From Streptomyces achromogenes (GTDB lineage Bacteria; Actinomycetota; Actinomycetes; Streptomycetales; Streptomycetaceae), in NCBI RefSeq assembly GCF_030816715.1, contig NZ_JAUSYH010000001.1:8494001-8558000 (forward strand): a DNA stretch of 64,000 nucleotides. Direction: 5' to 3'. Positions 8,147 to 16,572 of this stretch are shown one piece after another (position 1 is the stretch's first letter; each line of letters begins with the position of its first letter). The translations under genes and the position numbers were made by a program. The notes below the pieces were generated by a model. The model ran no database searches. It saw nothing but the letters and a program-made list of their open reading frames with translations, and was not told the DNA's origin.

Positions 8147-9499
8147 TCAGCGCTTCGTGTAGATGAGACCGAGCTTGTCGATCTCGCCCCCGGCGCGGCC
8201 GTGGAACCCGGCGACCTGCCATCCCGACGGCGCGGTGCGCGTCACGCAGTCGGACGTGGTGGTACCGCCGGACAGGCCGCGGCCGAGGTTGGTGGTGAAC
8301 TTGGCGGAGAAGACGCGCGTGAGCCCGTCCTTCTGGCCCTGGCACAGCTGGGCGGAGGTGACGTACTCACCGCTGCCCAGAGTCAGGGTCGACACCGTGC
8401 CGCCGGTGCCGCCGTGGGTGAGCACCTTGCCGCCCGCGAGGGTCAGGGCGACGCCGTCGACGCGGGAGCCGCTGCGCAGCGACAGGCTGACGGGACTCAC
8501 GCCGGCCGGTACGGCGTCGATGTCGTTGTAGTAGTCGCCGTGGGGTCCGCCGAACTGGTCGCTGAGCTGGAGGTCCGGGTTGCGCGACCAGGAGAAGCCG
8601 ACGCCGACGGGGTCGTGGTCGGACAGCATGAGCCCGTCGCCGGTGAGGAACTTGGCGTGCTCGTTGTTGTAGGACGTGGCGTTGAGCGTGACCAGTCTGC
8701 TGCCGCGGTAGAGGACCTTGTCGACGACCTCGCAGGTGTTGGGCACGGTGGGCCCGGTCTGGACGCAGACGAGGTCGCCGCTGCCCTTGGCGGGCGGGGT
8801 GCCCCCGCGGACCAACTGGACCCAGGCGTCGGTGAGTTTGTTGGCGGCGCCGAACTCGGCGATGGTGTCGCCGGAGCGGGTGTAGCGGGTGTTGGTGTCG
8901 CCCATGACGACGACGGCGTTGCCGGCGGAGTGGGTCTTGATGAAGGCCGTCAGCTGGGCGAGGTTGTCCGCGCGTGAGGCGAGGTCGCCGTCGTTGGTGC
9001 CGGCGTTGGTGTGCAGGTTGTAGAAGTCGACGTAGACGCCCTCGGCGAGCCGTTCCCGGATGAAGGTGAAGCCCTTGGGGGTCAGGCAGTCGCCGGAGTC
9101 GACCTGGCAGGAGTTCCAGCGCACCCGCTCGAAGTCGTCGGCGTCGTAGGGGAGTTTCGAGAGGGTGTTGAGGCCGCTGCCGATGGCGGCGCCGCCGCTG
9201 GTGGGGGTGCGGTAGGCGTGTGCGGTGTCGGCGGCGTAGAGGTAGGAGTGGTAGTTGAAGTCCTCCTCGACGTGCACGATGTCGTAGGGCGCGATGCGCT
9301 GTCCGATGGCCGTCGTACTGGTGTCGCGGGGCGTGGAGGCGCTGGAGATGATCGCCGGCAGGCCCGCGACGTTGTAGGTGAGGGTGCTGAAGGAGCCGGA
9401 TGCCGGATCCGCGGCGACGGCGGCGGCGGGGGTCGCGGTCGCGACGAATCCGCCGCAGGTGATGGCCGCGGCCGTGAGGCAGGTGAGAAGACGGCGCAT
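8147..9499 (-). CDS. Secreted endonuclease/exonuclease/phosphatase-family protein with lectin-like tail
   Basis: 450 residues. A Sec signal peptide (MRRLLTCLTAAAITCGGFVA, Ala-rich cleavage region near 28) leads into an EEP domain (about 35-315) with STLTYNVAGLP, the catalytic VVMGDTNTRYT and the final SDHDPVGV. The C-terminal 130 residues (about 320-450; DQFGGPHGDYYNDID to GGEIDKLGLIYTKR) look like a jacalin-type beta-prism lectin domain. The family includes sphingomyelinases and DNases, so an extracellular phosphodiesterase attached to glycans is likely; the substrate is not determined. ATG 9499 has AGGAG upstream. It is a single-gene unit with a strong terminator. Confidence 0.82.
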   Translation of the reverse strand: MRRLLTCLTAAAITCGGFVATATPAAAVAADPASGSFSTLTYNVAGLPAIISSASTPRDTSTTAIGQRIAPYDIVHVEEDFNYHSYLYAADTAHAYRTPTSGGAAIGSGLNTLSKLPYDADDFERVRWNSCQVDSGDCLTPKGFTFIRERLAEGVYVDFYNLHTNAGTNDGDLASRADNLAQLTAFIKTHSAGNAVVVMGDTNTRYTRSGDTIAEFGAANKLTDAWVQLVRGGTPPAKGSGDLVCVQTGPTVPNTCEVVDKVLYRGSRLVTLNATSYNNEHAKFLTGDGLMLSDHDPVGVGFSWSRNPDLQLSDQFGGPHGDYYNDIDAVPAGVSPVSLSLRSGSRVDGVALTLAGGKVLTHGGTGGTVSTLTLGSGEYVTSAQLCQGQKDGLTRVFSAKFTTNLGRGLSGGTTTSDCVTRTAPSGWQVAGFHGRAGGEIDKLGLIYTKR

Positions 9500-9866
9500 G
9501 AAGTGGAACTCCTGTGTGTGGGGAGGGGCAGCGGGAACCTACCGCTGGTAACCCGCTTCTGTCGTCGCCTCTGTCAAGGGAGATCAAAACTTGACCGCGT
9601 GGTCTGGTCCATGGGTCAGGCTGTGGCTTGCCGCCCGGTGTCGGGCAGGTGAACCTTTCGGATGCGCCCGAACGGGCTTGTGTGCGGCGGGCGTTCGGCC
9701 TGAGGTTCCTGGCGGGGTTCGTGGGTGGCGGCAAAGGATGGGTGGGCGGCGGGCGTGGGCGGCGGGATGCCCGCGTGATCGCCGGAATATCTGACGAGTC
9801 AGGTATTGTTGGTCAGGTGAACCGCTCGCATCAGGTGGGCGCCACACCGTTCTGCCGAGGTCCTCG
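9500..9866. other. Intergenic region with a short inverted repeat
   Basis: No gene is supportable here. It separates the secreted hydrolase (leftward) from the truncated DsbA-like gene (rightward). Around 9791-9802 lies CTGAC-GA-GTCAG, followed by AGGT and, after a short gap, GGTCAGGTGA at 9811-9820. The paired CTGAC/GTCAG half-sites could be a regulator operator for the 9867-11574 genes. Confidence 0.35.
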
Positions 9867-10208
9867 ATGAAGCTGATCTACGTTTTCGACGCCTACTGCG
9901 GTTGGTCGCACGGCTTCTCCCCGACGCTCCGCGAGGTGATCTCGCGGCATCCGGAGCTCGCCGTCGAGGTCGTCTCCGGAGGCGGGCAGGCGGGCCTGGG
10001 TGCGGAGGATGCCGCCGCCTTCGGAGCGCCCGGGACACGGACGGCGGCGGAAGCCGACTTCGCGCGCGCCGCCGGGCTGGGCGTCGACGGCTTCCCCACC
10101 CTCCTCGCCGTCGACGGGGAGCGCACGACCGCGCTGGCCCGCGGCCGAGCCACCGCCGACGACGTGGAGCGACGCCTCGCGGCGTTCTCCGCCACCCGCC
10201 CCTCCTGA
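9867..10208 (+). pseudogene. DsbA/FrnE-family thioredoxin-fold protein with a large internal deletion
   Basis: The 113-residue product keeps the start of a DsbA-family oxidoreductase (MKLIYVFDAYCGWSHGFSPT) and the end (ADFARAAGLGVDGFPTLLAV, with the cis-Pro region). The helical insertion domain of about 85-90 residues between VEVVSGG and the final thioredoxin half is missing, so the usual length of about 200 is halved. The reading frame survived. The active site is C-G-W-S, lacking the second cysteine. The fold should not close properly; I treat it as a probable pseudogene, though a small stable protein cannot be excluded. It precedes the MBL-fold and SnoaL genes. Confidence 0.65.
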
Positions 10209-10275
10209 CCCACCCCGTCCCGCCGACCCGACCGCCGACCCTTCCGTCGACCGCCGCCCGATCGCCGGCCCCTCT

Positions 10276-10330
10276 CCCGACCGCTGCCCCCTCTCCCGAC
10301 CGCTGCCCCGTCCCCGACCACTGCCCCGTC
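10276..10330 (+). repeat. 18-19 bp tandem repeat, three copies
   Basis: CCCGACCGCTGCCCC is followed by a near copy at 10295 and another at 10313 (CCCGACCACTGCCCC), each with a CT- or GT-rich tail. It occupies most of the 147-bp gap before the MBL-fold gene, just upstream of its ribosome site, so it may alter leader length or spacing between strains. Confidence 0.7.
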
Positions 10331-10355
10331 CCAGATCACCCCCGAAGGAACCGTC

Positions 10356-11162
10356 ATGAGCACGCTAGACTTCAAGATCCTCGACCTGGACTTCCCCGTC
10401 GGCAGCAAGAACAAGACCGCCACCCTCGTCACCGGCGAGACCGACGCGCTGCTGGTCGACGCCGCTTTCACCCGCGCCGACGGGCACCGCCTGGCCGCCG
10501 CGATCCTCGACTCCGGCAAGCGGCTGACCACCGTCTTCGTCAGTCACGCCGACCCCGACTTCTACTTCGGCGCGGAGGTTCTCGCCGACGCCTTCCCGGA
10601 AGCGGCGTTCGTCGCCACCCCGCTCGTCATCGAGCACATCCAGCACTCCTACGAGGGCAAGCTCAAGGCGTGGGCGGCGCTCGGCCCCAACCTGCCCACC
10701 CGCCTGGTGGACCTGGAGCCCCTCACCGGGGACCTCACCCTGGAAGGCCACACCTTCGAGCTCAAGGGCGGCCCGGCCGCGCTGCCGGACCGCCACTACC
10801 TGTGGCAGGCCGAGCACCATGCCCTGCTGGGCGGCGTCCTGCTCTTCCAGCAGGAGCACGTCTGGGTCGCCGACACGCCCACCCCCGATGACCGCGCCGC
10901 CTGGATCGACCTGCTCGGCGAGATGGCCGCCCTGAACCCGGAACTGGTCGTGCCGGGTCACCGCCTGCCCGGCACGGCGGCGGACCCGACCGCCATCACC
11001 GCGACCCGCGACTACCTGCTCGCCTTCGAGGAGGAGCTCGGCAAGGCCGCCGACGGCGCCGCCCTGGCCGAGGCGCTGGTCAGGCGTTACCCGGACAACG
11101 GGATGCTGATCGCCGCGCAGATCGGCGCGAAGGTCGCCAAGGGCGAAATGAAGTGGGGCTGA
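10356..11162 (+). CDS. MBL-fold hydrolase-like protein with an altered metal site
   Basis: 268 residues with the metallo-beta-lactamase fold pattern: TATLVTGETDALLVDAAF, then VFVSHADPDFYFGAEVL, and a late ELVVPGHRLPG. Relatives have THxHPDHYFG at the second motif; here it is SHADPDFYFG, so two of the normal metal ligands (second His and last His) are Asp and Phe. The protein may bind one metal, bind differently or be non-hydrolytic. ATG 10356 has AAGGAACC before it (CCGAAGGAACCGTC). The next gene starts two bases after its stop, so they form an operon. Substrate unknown. Confidence 0.8.
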   Translation: MSTLDFKILDLDFPVGSKNKTATLVTGETDALLVDAAFTRADGHRLAAAILDSGKRLTTVFVSHADPDFYFGAEVLADAFPEAAFVATPLVIEHIQHSYEGKLKAWAALGPNLPTRLVDLEPLTGDLTLEGHTFELKGGPAALPDRHYLWQAEHHALLGGVLLFQQEHVWVADTPTPDDRAAWIDLLGEMAALNPELVVPGHRLPGTAADPTAITATRDYLLAFEEELGKAADGAALAEALVRRYPDNGMLIAAQIGAKVAKGEMKWG

Positions 11163-11163
11163 C

Positions 11164-11574
11164 ATGAGCGAGTTCGCGACCTCCGCGGCCCCCGCCGACG
11201 TCGTACGCCGCCAGTACCTGGCCTCCGCGGCAGGTGACCTGGAGGCACTTCGGGCCACCCTCGCCCCGGACGTCGAGTGGACGGAGATGGCCGGCTTCCC
11301 CCTCGCCGGCACCTACCGCACTCCCGACGGCGTCACCGCCAACGTGATGGCACAGCTCGGCAAGGACTGGACGGGCTGGACCGCCCACGACGACGCCTAC
11401 GTCGTCGACGGTGAGAACGTCGTCGTCCTGGCCCGCTACACCGCCGTCAACAACGCCACCGGCAAGCCGATCGACGTCCGGGTGGCGCACCACTTCGTCG
11501 TGCGCGGCGGACTCATCGTCCGCTTCGAGCAGTTCGTCGACACCGCGCTCGTCCGCGACGCGATGACCGACTGA
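11164..11574 (+). CDS. SnoaL/NTF2-like small protein
   Basis: 136 residues with the SnoaL-like ketosteroid-isomerase fold pattern: an opening helix VVRRQYLASAAGDLEALRAT, the LAPDVEWTEMAGFPLAGTYR block and a final strand pair ending VRFEQFVDTALVRDAMTD. These cone-shaped proteins bind small hydrophobic compounds and may be enzymes or carriers. It follows the MBL-fold gene at once (stop TGA 11161-11163, ATG at 11164) and must be co-transcribed. It ends nine bases from the convergent kinase gene. Function in the pair is unknown. Confidence 0.82.
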   Translation: MSEFATSAAPADVVRRQYLASAAGDLEALRATLAPDVEWTEMAGFPLAGTYRTPDGVTANVMAQLGKDWTGWTAHDDAYVVDGENVVVLARYTAVNNATGKPIDVRVAHHFVVRGGLIVRFEQFVDTALVRDAMTD

Positions 11575-11582
11575 CCCGTCCG

Positions 11583-13349
11583 TCACTCGGTGGTGCGCAG
11601 CGCGGTCCAGGTGTCGGGTCGCACGACGCCGTTGGCCTTGAGCCCCCGCTCGCTCTGGAAGCTCTGGACCGCGGCCTGCGTACCGGACCCGAACTCACCG
11701 TCCGCGTCGGTGCTTCCCTCGCTGTACCCGCGCTTGGACAGCATGCACTGAACCTGTTGGACGCGTCGGCCCGTGTCGCCGAGGCGGGTGCGGGCCTTGC
11801 CCGAGTAGTACGTGCACTCGGAGAGCCAGGGCGCCGTGTCGGTCACGGCGGACGGGTCGGCGGCGGACGGGGTGGCGGAGGGAGAACTCTCCGGTGCGGT
11901 TCCGGGAGCGGAGGCGTTGACGGGACGGCCGACGGGGGAGGCCGACGGCCCGGCGCCCGGGGCGGTGGCGGTCGTGCCGCCGCGGTTCTCGACGGCTGCG
12001 CCGTCGACGTCGGGGCGGGCGTGAGCGCTCGCGCTCGGGGAGACCGACGCCGTGGAGACGTGACCGGATCCGCCGTCGACGGCCCTCGTGACCCCGGCTT
12101 CCGGAGAGGCGGTGGCGGGAGGGTCCTGGCCGGTGAGCAGAAAGGCCGCCGCGCCCACGGCGCAGGTCGAGAGGGCCGCGGCGGCGATCAGCAGGGGCTT
12201 GCGCCGGTTCCGGGCGGGGGCCTGTGCCGGTCCCGACCGCCCCGACGGTGGCGCGGCCGGGTCGCTCTCGGCCGCCGGCGGTGACGCGACGGGCGGCCCG
12301 GACTCAGGCTTGCGTGCGGCGAGGAGCGCCGACGGGGCGCCCGTCGACCGGAGCCGGGGCGTGCCGGCGACAGGCAGGCGGAGCAGCTTCTCGTACGCCC
12401 GCTGCCGGGCCTGCATCTTCGCGTTCAGCGGCTCCGGCCAGTCGGACGGCACGGCGGACGGGACGGCGTGGCTCTCGGCCGCGGCGATCAGCTGCTGCGG
12501 CGTGGGCCGCTGCGCGGGCTCCTTGGCCAGACACGCGGTCAGCAGCGCGCCGAGCTCCGGGTCCGCCGCGGAGATCTCACCGATCACCTCGGGGTGGGGT
12601 TCCTCGAACGCCACCCGGTGCATCACGTCGACGCCGGTGCCGTCGCCGAACGGAGCCCGGCCCGTCACCGCGTAGGCGAGCGTCCCGGCGAGCGAGAACA
12701 CGTCCGACGCCGTGTCGGAGCGGCCCTCCCTCAGGTGCTCGGGGGACATGTAGGCCGGTGTGCCCACGCGGTTGCCCGTACCGGTGATCGCACTCGCGTC
12801 GGCGGCCTTGGAAATGCCGAAGTCGATCACGTGCGCGCCCCGGACGGACAGCAGCACGTTGGACGGCTTCAGGTCCCGGTGCACGATCCCCTCGACGGCG
12901 AGCCCGGCGAGCGCCCGGCCCAGGTCCCCCACCAGACGCCAGACCGCGGACGTCTCCAGGGTGCCGTCCTCCTGTACGGCTTCCGCCAGGTCGAAGCCGG
13001 GGAGGTACTCCGTGGCCATCCACAGCAGTTCGTCCTCGAATCCCGTACCGCACAGCCGTGGCGTGTGCGGCGTCCGAAGCCGGGCGTGCACCGACGCCTC
13101 CCGTTCGAACCGGCGCCGGAAGCTCGGATCCTCCGCGTATTCAGGCCTGATCACCTTCAGCGCGACCAGTCCGGGACTCTCGTCCCCGGGGCGGGCCAGG
13201 TAGACCCGTCCCATGCCGCCACTGCCTAACAGTGCCACCGGCGTATACGGGCCGACGCGCCCGGGATCGCCGAGCCGCAGTGGTGAGGCACCGGTCTGCC
13301 GCAGCGTCGCCGCCGCATCGTCAGCAGGTCCCGGTCGCTGTCCCGACAA
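11583..13349 (-). CDS. Receptor Ser/Thr protein kinase with extracellular peptidoglycan-binding domain
   Basis: 588 residues. The N-terminal Hanks-type kinase has the P-loop LGSGGMGRV (41-49), Lys65, HRD (157-159) and DFG (176-178). A Pro/Ala-rich juxtamembrane stretch leads to one membrane helix (about 385-406), a Ser/Thr/Pro-rich outer linker (about 410-505) and a C-terminal PG_binding_1 domain (about 510-585; RVQQVQCMLSKRGY, QAAVQSFQSERGL). It probably reads the cell-wall state outside and phosphorylates proteins inside. This differs from the PASTA layout of PknB. The TTG start at 13349 is supported by GGGGGAAT upstream; the next start would cut into the kinase domain. Confidence 0.92.
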   Translation of the reverse strand: MSGQRPGPADDAAATLRQTGASPLRLGDPGRVGPYTPVALLGSGGMGRVYLARPGDESPGLVALKVIRPEYAEDPSFRRRFEREASVHARLRTPHTPRLCGTGFEDELLWMATEYLPGFDLAEAVQEDGTLETSAVWRLVGDLGRALAGLAVEGIVHRDLKPSNVLLSVRGAHVIDFGISKAADASAITGTGNRVGTPAYMSPEHLREGRSDTASDVFSLAGTLAYAVTGRAPFGDGTGVDVMHRVAFEEPHPEVIGEISAADPELGALLTACLAKEPAQRPTPQQLIAAAESHAVPSAVPSDWPEPLNAKMQARQRAYEKLLRLPVAGTPRLRSTGAPSALLAARKPESGPPVASPPAAESDPAAPPSGRSGPAQAPARNRRKPLLIAAAALSTCAVGAAAFLLTGQDPPATASPEAGVTRAVDGGSGHVSTASVSPSASAHARPDVDGAAVENRGGTTATAPGAGPSASPVGRPVNASAPGTAPESSPSATPSAADPSAVTDTAPWLSECTYYSGKARTRLGDTGRRVQQVQCMLSKRGYSEGSTDADGEFGSGTQAAVQSFQSERGLKANGVVRPDTWTALRTTE

Positions 13350-13597
13350 GAATTCCCCCGAAGTTACTTTCGATGAACGCTAGTTCGCCCTCATGGAATA
13401 CGAGGCTAGCCCAGCCTGCGCGCTCGTTCAGCAATTCGGTCACTTCTGCCCACCCACCGGAGGCGTCCCCTCCGGTCCGCCGGAGGAAATGCGTGCCGTG
13501 TCGGCGCGTGGCGAGCGGCCCGCGTGAACAGCGACGCCTGCCCGGCGGCGACGGAATCCACGTGCACGCGTGGACCGGCCCGGGAGACACTGCGCGG

Positions 13598-14476
13598 ATG
13601 ATCTCCGAAGTCTCGCACACCCCTCAGGAGCGGGCTCTGCGTCATGTCGCCACGCTGGCGTCCGGCCCGCCGATGGACCCGACACTGCGAGTGACGCTGA
13701 ACTTCCATCCCGACCGGGTCTTCCGCGACAGGCTGACGGTGGAGGCGCTGGCCGAGGACGGGCTGTACCGCTCGCAGTTCGTCACGGGGACCGGAAACGG
13801 CGGGCTGACCGCGCATCCCGGCGGCGACAGATGGGCCTGGGAGAGCCGGATCTTCGACGGAGCCTACGACGCGGCGCCCGCTCACGACAGGCCCGTCTAC
13901 GGGGCGTTGAACTTCCGCCGGAAGCCGGCCGGCGGGGCTCCGCGATTCGGCTCCGCGCACTTCCGGCTGACGGTTCAGACGGCTACGCGCACCACGTTCT
14001 GCTATCCGGACAGCTTCCTCGAACCCTCGGACTTCGGTGTCGCCTCCCGTATGAGGCTGATCGCGCTCGCCCTGGCCGACCGTCAGGACGACCTCGACGA
14101 CTACATCGAGGCCCAAGTGCACGGGCCGGTCCGGCTGGACCGTCATGTGGAGGCCCTGGTCCTGGACGCGTGCTACCGGGGCACGGCCGTCGAGGCCGCG
14201 GCGATGCGTCTCGGCTGTCCCGTCGAGTGGCACTCCGGATTCCGCCTCCAGGTCGAGGAACTGCGGCGGCGCCCCGGCTACCGCGGTCAGGAGTACGTCG
14301 ACCTGGGCGCGCGGATCGCCGTCGACGGCGTGCTCGACCCTCGCATCCTGGGAGACGCGGCACGTGACGGCCGCCACGACCCGCAGGCGGTCAAGAAGGT
14401 GTGGCACTGCCTGGCCCGCTTCGGCGCTCCCGTGAGGACGAACGACACAGGCCAATCGGTGCAGGGAAGCGGATAG
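13598..14476 (+). CDS. DUF3626-family protein
   Basis: 292 residues resembling the DUF3626 family: LNFHPDR, a GLTAHPGGDRWAWESRIF stretch, YGALNFRRKP, AHFRLT and FCYPDSF, which recur across members. The His-rich core may bind metal, but no activity is established that I can name. ATG 13598 has GGGAG about twelve bases upstream; the frame is open to 13232, but that part lacks similarity and overlaps the start of the divergent kinase. The protein appears cytoplasmic. It converges on the lipoprotein gene. Confidence 0.75.
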   Translation: MISEVSHTPQERALRHVATLASGPPMDPTLRVTLNFHPDRVFRDRLTVEALAEDGLYRSQFVTGTGNGGLTAHPGGDRWAWESRIFDGAYDAAPAHDRPVYGALNFRRKPAGGAPRFGSAHFRLTVQTATRTTFCYPDSFLEPSDFGVASRMRLIALALADRQDDLDDYIEAQVHGPVRLDRHVEALVLDACYRGTAVEAAAMRLGCPVEWHSGFRLQVEELRRRPGYRGQEYVDLGARIAVDGVLDPRILGDAARDGRHDPQAVKKVWHCLARFGAPVRTNDTGQSVQGSG

Positions 14477-14558
14477 CCGCCATGGACGGAGAAGCCACGT
14501 ACTCTTTTGGCGCCGAAGGGCCGGACGGCGGGAGCGGGGGCCGGGGTACCCGCAGTGC

Positions 14559-15203
14559 TCAGGAGCGCTGGGCCTTGGCGACCTCGGCGGTCAGGGCCGG
14601 CTCGGGCGGCTTGCGACTGATGGCGAGGGGGTGGGCCCGGGCGCCGGGCGCGAGGTCGTCCGCGCCGACGAACCGCGTCTCGACGACCTCGCCGTCGGCG
14701 TCGCGGAAATCGACCTGGACGGCGTAGGACGCCGTCTCGTCCGTGCTGTTGGTGATGTTCACGATGACGGCGAGCAGGCCGCCCGCCTCGGCGCGCGGCT
14801 TGCCGGTGAGGGAGACGTCCGCGGTCGCGTTGCCCCGGCCTTCGAGGTTCTTCAGCTTCTTCTCGGCGGCCTGGTTGGCGCGCGCGACCTCCGCGGACAC
14901 CGACGCCTCGAACTCCGAGGCGCGCGCCGAGGCGGAGGAGGCGGCGGCGGAAGCGGCAGCGCGCACGGACTCCTCGACGGACGCGCCGAGCGAGGCGAGT
15001 GCGGACGGCGCGGCACCGGAGAAGGACGCCGTGTCGGGAGCGGAGGGGCGCGGGGTGAAGGAAGCGCCGCCGCCGTCACCGTCGCCGCTGCTGCACGAGA
15101 CCAACGTCGTCGCACCCGCCGCCGTCACGATCAGACCGGCGACGGCGGAAGCGACGCGCCCCCGCAGCGGTCTTGCCTGCACGCCGGACGCACCGTCGTT
15201 CAT
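14559..15203 (-). CDS. Lipoprotein with Ala/Ser-rich coiled region and beta-sandwich C-terminus
   Basis: 214 residues. A basic N-terminus and hydrophobic helix end in the lipobox LVSC at about 34-37, so it is exported and lipid-anchored. Residues about 60-125 are an Ala/Ser-rich, charged helical stretch (SVEESVRAAASAAASSASAR, later EVARANQAAEKKLKNLEGRG). The last 80 residues (ATADVSLTGKPRAEAGGLLA to DDLAPGARAHPLAI) look like an FxLYD-type immunoglobulin-like fold. ATG 15203 is the best start. Role unknown; it may extend through the wall. It is an isolated gene. Confidence 0.75.
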   Translation of the reverse strand: MNDGASGVQARPLRGRVASAVAGLIVTAAGATTLVSCSSGDGDGGGASFTPRPSAPDTASFSGAAPSALASLGASVEESVRAAASAAASSASARASEFEASVSAEVARANQAAEKKLKNLEGRGNATADVSLTGKPRAEAGGLLAVIVNITNSTDETASYAVQVDFRDADGEVVETRFVGADDLAPGARAHPLAISRKPPEPALTAEVAKAQRS

Positions 15204-15759
15204 CAGGTCGGACCCTTCGTCAAGGTTTCCCGCTGTTCACGCCTTTTGGTCACGCGGCTCCATCGTCCCCGGCGCGCTCGCGCCGAGCCACCCGGCAGGG
15301 TGCGGAAGAGTGGTTACCGGGGCGGCGGCAGGATCCCTGCATCACCCCCGGCGACACCCGCACCCGCACGCATCGAATGGGCCGGAAAGAGGCGTTGAGA
15401 ACGCCACGCGAAGCCATTAGCCCGCATTGATTTTCGTCAATGCGATGGAGGCGTCTTCTGTGACCCGAGTGCAGAACCTGTTACCGACCGTGGTCCTGGC
15501 CGTACAAGCCTTCACGCATCGTCGTCCTCGACCTGGGACACCTCCCTGTCGCTTCCCGACCTGGGCCCGGGCAGCCCCTGCCCCAAGGTGATGCCGAAGG
15601 TCGTGGCCGGACGGCCAGGGGCCCGCGGACGACCGGCCGACCTCGTCGAGGACGAGCGAAGACTCGGTGGCCGTCCGCGTGGCGTGCCGCCTCGGTTGGT
15701 CACACAGTGGGCGGCGACGTGAGGCGGTCACCGCTCCACCCCGCCGCCGACGATGCCGG
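15204..15759. other. Gene-free region with a perfect hairpin
   Basis: I see no supportable gene in this 556-bp stretch. At 15423-15444 CGCATTGA and TCAATGCG form a perfect 8-bp stem around TTTTCG, in unusually AT-rich sequence for this genome. It could be an operator or a terminator. Several open frames on both strands lack any recognisable motif and ribosome site. Confidence 0.5.
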
Positions 15760-16572
15760 TCAGCTCCCGCCAAAGGAACCGGAGGAACCGGAGGAGTCCG
15801 ATGAGCCGGACGGGCCGGAGGGGCCGGAGGGATCCGAGGAGCCGGAGGAGCCGCGCTTGGCCAGCCACCAGGCTCCGCCGCCGAGTACGAGCAGGGCGAG
15901 CACGATCACGGCGACGAGGGCGCTGGTGGACATGCCGTCGTCCTCGTCGCCGGCCATGTCGTCGGCCTTCGGGGAGGCGTCCGGCGTGCCGGCCGTGGCG
16001 GCGGGGGCGGCCGCGCTGGGCGTCGGGCTCGGCGTCGCCGTCGGGCTCGCGTCGACCCGCTTGGCGCCCGGGGCCGCGGCCTTGAGCTTCAGGACCGGCG
16101 CGGGCTGCTCGGGCTCCTTGCCGCCGGTGGGCAGCTCGATCCAGCGGGAGACCTCACCGTCGCTGTAGGTCTCGACGGTCTTGAACACGAGCTCCTTCAC
16201 GTCCGGCAGCTGCCGGACCTTGATCTTGTACTCGGCGTCGACACCGGTTCTCAGCGCCGGGCCGGCGAGGGTGTAACCGTCCGCGGCCGCGGTCAGCTTC
16301 CAGCCCTTGGGGCCCTCGTCGAGGGCGATGTCGGCCGGGGCGATTCCCTCGGGCAGGACGACGCGCAGGTTCGTGAAGCCCGCTGAGCCGGACTCGGCCT
16401 CGGAGACGAAGCTCAGGGTGACGTTCTCCGCCAGAGCCTGGGGTTTGTCGGCCTCGACCTCCGCGTGCGCGGCGGCCGGGGCGGCCAGGGCGAGGGTGGC
16501 CGTCAACGCGAGGGCGCCGGCGAGGACGAGACGACGGCCGGCACGCACCGGCGGACGGGTGGAGAGGGGCAC
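15760..16572 (-). CDS. YcnI-type (DUF1775) copper-related exported protein
   Basis: 270 residues. A signal peptide ends at APAAA and leaves His36 (HAEVEADKPQ) at the mature N-terminus, the copper-binding histidine known in YcnI proteins. The DUF1775 domain spans about 36-160 (NVTLSFVSEAESGSAGFTNL, later GWKLTAAADGYTL). A Pro/Ala/Thr-rich linker, a membrane helix (STSALVAVIVLALLVLGGGA) and a GSSGSS/PSGPSG tail follow. GTG 16572 is chosen because AAGGAG lies seven bases upstream. It overlaps the end of the upstream membrane-protein gene by 70 bp. Likely role is copper handling at the membrane. Confidence 0.87.
   Translation of the reverse strand: MPLSTRPPVRAGRRLVLAGALALTATLALAAPAAAHAEVEADKPQALAENVTLSFVSEAESGSAGFTNLRVVLPEGIAPADIALDEGPKGWKLTAAADGYTLAGPALRTGVDAEYKIKVRQLPDVKELVFKTVETYSDGEVSRWIELPTGGKEPEQPAPVLKLKAAAPGAKRVDASPTATPSPTPSAAAPAATAGTPDASPKADDMAGDEDDGMSTSALVAVIVLALLVLGGGAWWLAKRGSSGSSDPSGPSGPSGSSDSSGSSGSFGGS
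15775..15853. repeat. CCGGAG-rich hexamer repeats at the 3' end of the YcnI gene
   Basis: Repeated CCGGAG/CCGGAC/CCGAGG units encode the Ser/Gly/Pro-rich C-terminal tail after the membrane helix. A similar CCGGAA array encodes the tail of the unrelated GntR regulator at 30370-30460. Confidence 0.65.

Noticed and set aside
5493..8162. 889-codon open frame on the plus strand
   Set aside because: It lies opposite the PAS-GAF-PP2C gene, has shadow-type Gly/Arg/Val composition and no family motifs, apart from the SDR fragment at its beginning, which is reported separately.
14544..14549. GGGTAC box, part of GGGTACC, between 14476 and 14559
   Set aside because: It lies between the ends of two convergent genes, so it cannot be a promoter for either, and has no correctly spaced GNNT box with a gene behind it.
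15417..15773. 118-codon minus-strand frame in the 15.2-15.8 kb gap
   Set aside because: Arg-rich, no ribosome site, no recognisable family; too weak to call a gene.
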